A DNA stretch of 64,000 nt, taken from positions 2,327,501 through 2,391,500 of the forward strand of contig NZ_CP016616.1 in assembly GCF_002741015.1 (NCBI RefSeq), given 5' to 3'. A program made the translations under genes and the position numbers. A model generated the notes under the pieces. The model was not told the origin of the DNA. It searched no databases and was given only the letters and a program-made list of their open reading frames with translations. Positions 57,668-64,000 of the stretch are shown here, piece after piece (positions within the stretch are counted from its first letter, which is position 1; each line of letters starts with the position of its first letter). Source of the DNA: Microvirga ossetica. GTDB lineage: Bacteria > Pseudomonadota > Alphaproteobacteria > Rhizobiales > Beijerinckiaceae.

Positions 57668-60600
57668 TCAGATGACGAAGAAGTCGCTGTAGGTCAGCTT
57701 GAGGTTCTTGTTCAGGGTCGCAATCTTGATCTGCGCCTTCGAGCCGGTGCCGTCCTGGTCGTAGTAGAGCGCGCCCGTCTTCTTGTCGTAGACGACCCGA
57801 TCCTCCCGATCCTTGGCCTTGTTGTTGATCACGAACATGTCCGAGTTGAACTTCTTCGGCTTCGAGGCGGTACCGGATCCGAGCTTGGTGAAGTACTTGT
57901 TGTCCAGGTGGAAGCTGTCGTCACGGACGTTGAAGTCCATGATGCGGTCGACATTCGTGCTCTTGTTGGGCTTGGTGTCGAACACGAAGATGTCCTTGCC
58001 CGCACCGCCGGTCAAGAAGTCGTTGCCGAGGCCGCCATAGATCTTGTTGGCGCCGGCATTGCCGATGATCGTGTTGGCGAAGTTGCTGCCCGTGAGGATC
58101 AGCCCGGCCGCGCCGGTGGCATACAGATACTCGACCTCGGTCCCGGCGCCCATGTTGAAGTTGACGCTGGCATAGACCGTGTCGATGCCGCCGCCGGCGG
58201 CTTCGACCACGGAATCGCCGGCATCGTTGACGTAGTAGACATCGTTGCCGACCCCGCCGTTCATGGCATCGATGCCGGTGCCGCCATCGAGAATGTCGTT
58301 GCCTGCATCGCCAAAGAGAGCGTCGATGCCGGCGCCGCCGAAGAGCGCGTCGTCACCCGCGCCGCCGAAGAGCCCATCGTTGCCGCCGAGGCCATAAAGA
58401 GTGTCGTTGCCGCCGAGGCCCTCGAGCCTGTTGCCGGTATCGTTGCCGTTCAGCACGTTATCGGTCTCGCTGCCGGTCAAGGTGTTGTTGAGCGTGCTGA
58501 CGTCGAGGATGATGTTCTCGATATTGGCGAAGTCATTGCCCGTCACGACGAAGTCGCTGGTGATCACAACGGTATCGGTGCCTTGGCCTGCATGCTCGAC
58601 GATGCGATCGCCGGCCGTGACATAATAGGTGTCGCTGCCGATCCCGCCCTCCAACCTGTCGGCGCCCGCTCCGCCGTTCAGCCCGTCGTTGCCGCCTTCG
58701 CCCTTGAGATGGTTGGCGACTCCGTTGCCGGTCAGCGAGTCGCCGAAGGCCGAGCCGATCAGGCCTTCGATGCTGGTGAAGCTGTCTCCAGCCGCTTCGC
58801 CTGTTCCTGCAGGCTGGACGGCCAAGCCCAAATTCACTGTCACGCCAGCGGTTGCGCTAGCATAGCTCGCGAAGTCGAAGGCAAGACCGCCAACGAGTTG
58901 ATCCTCTCCAAGACCACCCTGCAAGATGTTGTTGCCGTCAAATGCACGGAGCTGATCGTTTCCGGCGCCACCGATGAGGGTTGTGTCGAACTCGGAGCCG
59001 ACGAGGGTATCGTCGAAGTTGGAGCCGATCAGACCTTCGATTATAAGGGCTGGATCATCGCTAAAATATGTATCTCCCTGCGCATAGGCGCCGGTGTTGC
59101 TCGCCGCATCATGGAGATCCGCCCGGACAGGACCAGTCGCATCGGCGTAGGAAGCAAAATCGGCCCCCTCTCCGCCGACGAGATTATCGGCTCCCAATCC
59201 ACCCTGGAGGATGTCGTTGCCGGCATCGCCGCTAAGGGCGTCAGCGAGGTTGCCGCCGACAAGCGAGTCGTTGCCGGCTTTGCCGAGGAAGCTGTTGACC
59301 TCGTCGGCATAGCCCCGGATCGTGTCGTGCCCCTGGGAGCCGATGAAGGCCTCGATGCCGCTATAGCTGTCGCCCCTTGCCTCTCCTTGGTTGTTGTCCG
59401 TATTGGTGAGATCAATGACGACGCCGGCATTGGTGAACTCGTAGGTAACAGTGTCCCAGCCGGTGTCATTGCCGCCTTCGAACACGTCGCTGCCGAGACC
59501 GCCATAGAGGGTGTCCGAGCCATTGCCACCGTTGAGCGTGTCGTCGCCGTCAAAGCCCTTCAGCAGGTCATCGCCGTGGTTCCCCCAAAGGGTGTTCGCC
59601 GCGCCGTTGCCTTCGATCAGGTCAGCGTGCTCTGATCCGTCGACAGCTTCGATGCCGCTGAAGGAATCGCCCTCCGCCTCGCCGCCGGTGCTGGCCTTGC
59701 CGTTGTGCAGATAGACCTGCACGCCGGCGGTGGAGCGGTAATAGGTAACTTTGTCCTTCGTCCCGGCATCGGCGGGATCCGCTCCACCGAAGAATCTGTC
59801 CGCTCCCATACCGCCTTCAAAAAAGTCATTGCCGGCGCCGCCCACAAGGAGGTCGTCGTCTGCACCGCCGATGAGATTGTCATCTCCGTCGCCGCCATAG
59901 AGCTTGTCATCACCGCCATTGCCGCGGAGTTCGTCACCGTCATATTCGGTGCCGACGTAGATGTCGTCGAACGCGGAGCCGTCAACGGTGACTTTGACAA
60001 TGCGGGGATCGACGATCGTATGCGCAATGGAGTTCTTGGAGGGATCGTACCATGAGAGCGAGACGCGGCCGTCCTTCATCTCGGTGATGGTCGGCGTGTA
60101 TTGCTGCCCTTGCCCGGTGGATCCGCGATTGATCCGCGTTGGGAATGTCACGATGCTGGCAGGATCGCTTTCCGGAAGGCTTGGGTCGATGATCTTCAGG
60201 AAAATATCGCCGTTGTCGGCGGGTGTCTGCACCGTGGCTGAGTAGATGACCGCGATGCGGCCACCCGTCAGGGCAACGGCGTGAACGTAATCGCCCTCTT
60301 TCATTCCCTCGTTCGAAACTGTGAAGGACTTATCGAGGGTACCGTTCGCATGGTAGATATATGTTCGGATAGACTCGGCGTTTTGAACCGTGACGGCATA
60401 GGAACCGGTCAATTGCCCGTTGGCATCCTTGAGGGCAATCACATCGGCATCGCTTCCGGTAATGATCAATTTATTCGCTGTGGGTACAGGGTTGGTCGCG
60501 TTCAAGTCGATCAACTTGGCCCTGACCGAGTTGGTCCCGCCGCCAATCGCATAGCTGACGAGGAACTTGCCTCCGCCGAGTTCGGTTACGTCGACGTTTC

Positions 60601-61108
60601 CGACGCCGACCTCGTTCGGGACAACCGAGAATGCTCTTTGAACACCGTCACGGTTATGGACAAACAAGGAGATTGCGCTGCCCCTGTCGAAGACAGTCAC
60701 ATAACTGTTATTGCCGTTACGAGCCATGGCGGGAGCATCAGCGTTGTCGATGGACAGTTCTGACGCGAGGTTATCTGTGGCAAGAGCATTTCCATTAAGG
60801 TCGAAGAATCGGGTGGTTATTGCGAACGAGCCAGGGGCATCGCCTTGAGAGGAGTTCCACGAAATCGCAAATTCCCCGCTAACTGGATCCACTGCGATAT
60901 CGGCGATGTTATGGTCCCGCGCGTCCTCTGCCACGATTGTGGGGCCACCAACCTTCGTGCCCAAGCCGTCATAGCGCTGAAAATAGATCTTTTTGGTATC
61001 ACGCCAGACGACCACATAGCCGCCGTTCGGAAGCGAGGCGACTATCTCGCGGTCGACACCCGAACCGGTCGCGAGGTTACTCTCCGTATTCCAAAACTTC
61101 AGCGTCAT
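57668..61108 (-). CDS. Large RTX calcium-binding protein with N-terminal repeat domain
   Basis: An 1,146-residue secreted-type protein. Residues 1 to about 370 show a repeating beta motif (GGYVVVWRDTKKIYFQRYDG, FAISWNSSQGDAPGSFAITT, GRIAVIYSATVQTPADNGD), as in propeller-like N-termini of other RTX proteins. From about 385 to 1055 come several blocks of GGxGxDxLx nonapeptides separated by repeats such as FASYADATGPVRADLHDAA and SFTSIEGLIGSAFGDSLTGN. The end (NVDRIMDFNVRDDSFHLDNK to LKLTYSDFFVI) matches the C-terminal type I secretion domain (M10 serralysin-like). No catalytic domain is recognised, so adhesin or matrix function is more likely. No type I exporter is adjacent. Confidence 0.9.
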   Translation of the reverse strand: MTLKFWNTESNLATGSGVDREIVASLPNGGYVVVWRDTKKIYFQRYDGLGTKVGGPTIVAEDARDHNIADIAVDPVSGEFAISWNSSQGDAPGSFAITTRFFDLNGNALATDNLASELSIDNADAPAMARNGNNSYVTVFDRGSAISLFVHNRDGVQRAFSVVPNEVGVGNVDVTELGGGKFLVSYAIGGGTNSVRAKLIDLNATNPVPTANKLIITGSDADVIALKDANGQLTGSYAVTVQNAESIRTYIYHANGTLDKSFTVSNEGMKEGDYVHAVALTGGRIAVIYSATVQTPADNGDIFLKIIDPSLPESDPASIVTFPTRINRGSTGQGQQYTPTITEMKDGRVSLSWYDPSKNSIAHTIVDPRIVKVTVDGSAFDDIYVGTEYDGDELRGNGGDDKLYGGDGDDNLIGGADDDLLVGGAGNDFFEGGMGADRFFGGADPADAGTKDKVTYYRSTAGVQVYLHNGKASTGGEAEGDSFSGIEAVDGSEHADLIEGNGAANTLWGNHGDDLLKGFDGDDTLNGGNGSDTLYGGLGSDVFEGGNDTGWDTVTYEFTNAGVVIDLTNTDNNQGEARGDSYSGIEAFIGSQGHDTIRGYADEVNSFLGKAGNDSLVGGNLADALSGDAGNDILQGGLGADNLVGGEGADFASYADATGPVRADLHDAASNTGAYAQGDTYFSDDPALIIEGLIGSNFDDTLVGSEFDTTLIGGAGNDQLRAFDGNNILQGGLGEDQLVGGLAFDFASYASATAGVTVNLGLAVQPAGTGEAAGDSFTSIEGLIGSAFGDSLTGNGVANHLKGEGGNDGLNGGAGADRLEGGIGSDTYYVTAGDRIVEHAGQGTDTVVITSDFVVTGNDFANIENIILDVSTLNNTLTGSETDNVLNGNDTGNRLEGLGGNDTLYGLGGNDGLFGGAGDDALFGGAGIDALFGDAGNDILDGGTGIDAMNGGVGNDVYYVNDAGDSVVEAAGGGIDTVYASVNFNMGAGTEVEYLYATGAAGLILTGSNFANTIIGNAGANKIYGGLGNDFLTGGAGKDIFVFDTKPNKSTNVDRIMDFNVRDDSFHLDNKYFTKLGSGTASKPKKFNSDMFVINNKAKDREDRVVYDKKTGALYYDQDGTGSKAQIKIATLNKNLKLTYSDFFVI

Positions 61109-61485
61109 ACCCTATCTCCCTGCAACTTCCCCGCGAGTGTCGCGAACCTTGTTGAGAATCACTCAATTTCATTTGAGATAACGTTACGTATAGCGCAGCG
61201 CAAGGCTATACTGTTGACAAACTTCTTTGGCATGAGAGCAATCTCTTAAAATACAATGGGTTAAGCGCTGAGACGCCAAGCTCCTGCGACATTGTATCTG
61301 CCACACCGACGATCTCAGGGCAGTGCGTTATCGCACATTATATCAATTCAAATGTCCGCCCAACGGCCGAATCTCGGTTGGCTGTGCCGCTGCTTTTGCC
61401 CAGGATCTCGGCAATCCATAGCCATCCGCCCCCGGACCCGCTATTTCTTCCCCTCAGAGCAGCCTCCCAAAGCCCCCGAGACCCG
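61109..61485. other. Divergent gap between the large RTX gene and polA
   Basis: A 377-base gap, AT-rich near 61150-61260, where the RTX promoter probably lies; the half next to polA is GC-rich. No ORF, RNA or repeat with support was found. Confidence 0.5.
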
Positions 61486-64000
61486 ATGCCCTCCTCCCGT
61501 CCCGTCCAAGCCGGCGATCATGTGTTTCTCGTCGACGGCTCGTCCTTCATCTTCCGGGCCTACTTCCAGTCCATGAACCAGGACCAGAAGTACAATTCCC
61601 GCTCCGCGGACGGGATGCCGTCGGGCGCCGTGCGGCTCTTCGTGTCGAAGCTTCTGCAGTTCATGCGCGACGGGGCGGCGGGGTTGAAGCCGACGCATCT
61701 CGCCATCGTGCTCGACAAGTCCGAGGGCTCGTTCCGCAAGGAGCTCTACGAGGATTACAAGGGCCACCGGCCGGACGCGCCGGAGGACCTGAAGGTCCAG
61801 ATGCCGATCATGCGCGAAGCCATCCGTGCCTTCGGGCTCGAGCCGGTGGAGCTGCAGCGCTACGAGGCCGACGACCTGATCGCCACCTATACCCAGCAGG
61901 CCAAGGCCCGCGGGGCCGACGTGTTGATCATCTCCTCCGACAAGGACCTGATGCAGCTCGTGGGCCCGAAGGTGTGCTTCTATGATTTCGAGTCGGGCTC
62001 CAAGGGCAAGCCCGGCTACCGGCCCGAGCGCAATCTCGACGAGGCCGCCGTCACCGAGAAATGGGAGGGCATTCCGCCCGAAAAGATCGGCGACGTGCTG
62101 GCGCTGATGGGCGACACCTCCGACAACGTGCCGGGCGTGCCCGGCATCGGCCTCAAGACCGCGGCGCAGCTGATCAAGGAATACGGCGATCTCGAAACGC
62201 TTTTGGAGCGCGCGCCCGAGATCAAGCAGCCCAAGCGCCGCGAGACCCTCATCGCCAACGCGGAATCCGCGCGGCTCTCGAAAAAGCTCGTGACCCTCGA
62301 TTGCGAGGCGCCGGTGCCGGTGCCGCTCGACGATCTGCGCCTGCCCGAACCGGACCCGAAAACCCTGATCGGCTTCCTCAAGGCCATGGAGTTCAATACC
62401 CTCACAAGACGGGTGTCGGAACTCTACGATGCCGATCCCACCGCCATCGAGCCCGATCCGCGCCTCCTGCCCGGCGGCGAGGCGATCCGCTGGGTGCGCG
62501 ACGGCGCGGGAACGGGCATCATCGCCCCCACCGACGATGCGGTGCCGTTCTTCGGCAAGGCCGATGCGGCCTCGGGCGAGGTCGATCCCTTCGCCGGCCT
62601 CGACCTGCCGGAGACCGCCGCCCTGCGCAAGCCGGTCGAAGGTCTCGGCATGCCCTCGCAGCTTGCGGGCAAGCGCGCGACCGAGGCCTCCTCGGTGCCC
62701 GTCGACGTCAGCGCCTACGAGACCGTGACCAGCCTCGAACGCCTGAAGGAGTGGGTGGCTGCGGCGCGCGAGCAGGGCTTTGTCGCCGTCGACACGGAGA
62801 CGAGCGACCTCGATGCGACCTTAGCCGATCTCGTCGGCTTCTCCCTGGCGCTTGAGGCGGGCAAGGCCTGTTACGTGCCCCTCCAGCACCGGGACGAATC
62901 CGATCTCTTCGGCGGCGGGCTCGTGAAGGGCCAGATCCCTATCGGCGAGGCGCTCGATGTCATCCGTCCGCTGTTGGAGGATGCGTCAATCCTCAAGATC
63001 GGACAGAACCTCAAATACGACTGGATCGTGCTGAAGCGCTACGGCATCGAGGTGCAGCCCTTCGACGACACGATGCTGATCTCCTACGTGCTCGATGCGG
63101 GCAAGGGATCGCACGGCATGGACGAGCTCTCGCGCCGTCATCTCGGCCACTCGCCGATCAGCTTCTCCGAGGTGGCGGGCACGGGCAAGAACAAGGTCAC
63201 CTTCGACAAGGTCGAGATCGGCAAAGCCACGGCTTACGCGGCTGAGGATGCGGATGTCACCTTGCGCCTGTGGCAGCTGTTGAAGCCGCGCCTTGTCGCC
63301 GAGCGCCGGGCCACTGTCTACGAGACACTGGAGCGGCCGATGGTCGACACGCTCGCGCGCATGGAAATGCGCGGCATCCTCGTGGACAGGCAGATCCTGA
63401 GCCGTCTTTCGGGCGATTTCGCGCAGACTCTCGCGCGACTCGAGGACGAGATTCACGAGATGGCCGGCGAGAAATTCGCGCTCGGCTCGCCGAAGCAGAT
63501 CGGCGACATCCTCTTCGGCAAGATGGGCCTGCCGGGTGCGAAGAAGACGCCGTCCGGCCAATGGGCGACGCCCGCGACCATTCTCGACGAGCTGGCCCAG
63601 GCCGGTCACGAGCTGCCCGCAAAAATTCTCGAATGGCGCCAGCTCTCGAAGCTGAAATCGACCTATACCGACACGCTGCAGCAGCACATGCATCCGGACA
63701 CCAAGCGGGTGCACACCTCGTTCTCGCTCGCAGCGACGACGACGGGGCGTCTCTCGTCGTCGGATCCGAACCTGCAGAACATTCCGATCCGCACGGAGGC
63801 AGGACGCAAGATCCGCAAGGCTTTCGTCGCGCAGGAAGGGCACCAGATCGTCTCGGCCGATTACAGCCAGATCGAGCTGCGCCTGCTCGCGCATATCGCC
63901 GACATTCCGCAGCTGCAGGAGGCCTTCGCCAATGGTCAGGACATTCACGCAGCGACGGCCTCCGCCATGTTCGGCGTGCCCCTCGATCGGATGACGTCCG
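61486..64000 (+). CDS. polA: DNA polymerase I, N-terminal 838 residues (3' end outside window)
   Basis: PolA carries out gap filling and RNA-primer removal. The start ATG at 61486 (MPSSRPVQAGDHVFLVDGSS) is the natural one. Domains visible: 5'-3' exonuclease (about 12-300; DDLIATY, IISSDKDLMQLVG, MGDTSDNVPGVPGIGLKTA), 3'-5' exonuclease (FVAVDTETSDLDATLADLVG, Asp436 and Glu438 intact), and the start of the polymerase domain, including SLAATTTGRLSSSDPNLQNI and motif A SADYSQIELRLLAH (Asp792). The remaining polymerase motifs B and C lie beyond the window. It runs open to the last base. Proofreading residues appear retained, unlike Taq-type PolA. Confidence 0.97.
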   Translation, partial: MPSSRPVQAGDHVFLVDGSSFIFRAYFQSMNQDQKYNSRSADGMPSGAVRLFVSKLLQFMRDGAAGLKPTHLAIVLDKSEGSFRKELYEDYKGHRPDAPEDLKVQMPIMREAIRAFGLEPVELQRYEADDLIATYTQQAKARGADVLIISSDKDLMQLVGPKVCFYDFESGSKGKPGYRPERNLDEAAVTEKWEGIPPEKIGDVLALMGDTSDNVPGVPGIGLKTAAQLIKEYGDLETLLERAPEIKQPKRRETLIANAESARLSKKLVTLDCEAPVPVPLDDLRLPEPDPKTLIGFLKAMEFNTLTRRVSELYDADPTAIEPDPRLLPGGEAIRWVRDGAGTGIIAPTDDAVPFFGKADAASGEVDPFAGLDLPETAALRKPVEGLGMPSQLAGKRATEASSVPVDVSAYETVTSLERLKEWVAAAREQGFVAVDTETSDLDATLADLVGFSLALEAGKACYVPLQHRDESDLFGGGLVKGQIPIGEALDVIRPLLEDASILKIGQNLKYDWIVLKRYGIEVQPFDDTMLISYVLDAGKGSHGMDELSRRHLGHSPISFSEVAGTGKNKVTFDKVEIGKATAYAAEDADVTLRLWQLLKPRLVAERRATVYETLERPMVDTLARMEMRGILVDRQILSRLSGDFAQTLARLEDEIHEMAGEKFALGSPKQIGDILFGKMGLPGAKKTPSGQWATPATILDELAQAGHELPAKILEWRQLSKLKSTYTDTLQQHMHPDTKRVHTSFSLAATTTGRLSSSDPNLQNIPIRTEAGRKIRKAFVAQEGHQIVSADYSQIELRLLAHIADIPQLQEAFANGQDIHAATASAMFGVPLDRMTS

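Noticed and set aside
57632..59635. A 667-codon plus-strand frame antisense to the large RTX gene
   Set aside because: Val/Ala/Glu-rich repetitive text produced by reading RTX nonapeptide repeats backwards; no ribosome site or domain.

Overview
The window reads as ordinary chromosome of a GC-rich alphaproteobacterium, most likely Hyphomicrobiales (Rhizobiales) of the Methylobacteriaceae/Microvirga type. That placement is inferred from the inositol and xylose loci with rhizobial-style regulation, OxyR-katA, glutathione-dependent formaldehyde oxidation, minCDE and dense palindromic intergenic repeats. No marker gene was compared, so the genus is a guess. About 50 genes are supported, plus one tRNA, one IS630-family insertion sequence, several short dispersed repeat families, operators and terminators.

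Layout. 1-2.8 kb: 3' part of recQ, a small SRPBCC protein and a Gfo/Idh/MocA oxidoreductase. 3.0-14.2 kb: a myo-inositol locus, with an ABC importer (ATPase, permease, binding protein), an RpiR-type regulator, iolG, and iolC-iolD-iolE-iolB. Two GGAA-N6-TTCC palindromes sit in the two divergent promoter regions and tie the locus together. 14.2-21.3 kb: small proteins, a Gly/His-rich repeat protein, a DMT transporter and a CelD/BcsL-type acyltransferase. 21.3-24.0 kb: a lower-GC patch with a frameshifted RTX gene, a complete 1.05-kb IS630 element and tRNA-Arg(CCG). 24.1-31.8 kb: TerC, two rRNA-modification genes (rsuA, rsmC-like), a cold-shock gene and two divergently transcribed exporters. 32-36.3 kb: an RlpA-like protein, two overlapping envelope genes and minCDE. 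36.6-39.6 kb: an orphan TAXI solute-binding protein and a coiled-coil/Sel1-like protein. 40-44.9 kb: XRE-cupin regulator with GNAT, TauE, cysK and oxyR. 45-49.5 kb: katA, a glyoxalase-II-like hydrolase, and the frmA-fghA formaldehyde pair. 49.5-57.6 kb: Nudix, AmpG, and a xylose locus (xylose dehydrogenase-like SDR, xylGHF, divergent ROK regulator). 57.7-61.1 kb: a large RTX protein. 61.5 kb to the end: the first 838 codons of polA.

How it works together. Two sugar circuits share one design: importer, first catabolic dehydrogenase, and a divergent local repressor with palindromes in the promoter gap. Inositol is imported, oxidised by IolG, dehydrated by IolE, ring-opened by IolD, isomerised by IolB, then phosphorylated (and perhaps cleaved) by a fused IolC. 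Xylose import is followed by oxidation through the SDR. The middle of the window is redox and detoxification: OxyR-KatA, CysK, and GSH-dependent formaldehyde oxidation with a metallo-hydrolase.

The most unusual signal is in the non-coding DNA. A ~135-bp palindromic repeat occurs six times, mostly between convergent gene ends, twice inside a larger nested palindrome. A short MITE-like repeat carries the same terminal sequence as the IS630 element, and TA-targeted insertion appears to have created the stop codons of some neighbouring genes. No CRISPR array, prophage or clear defence system was seen.
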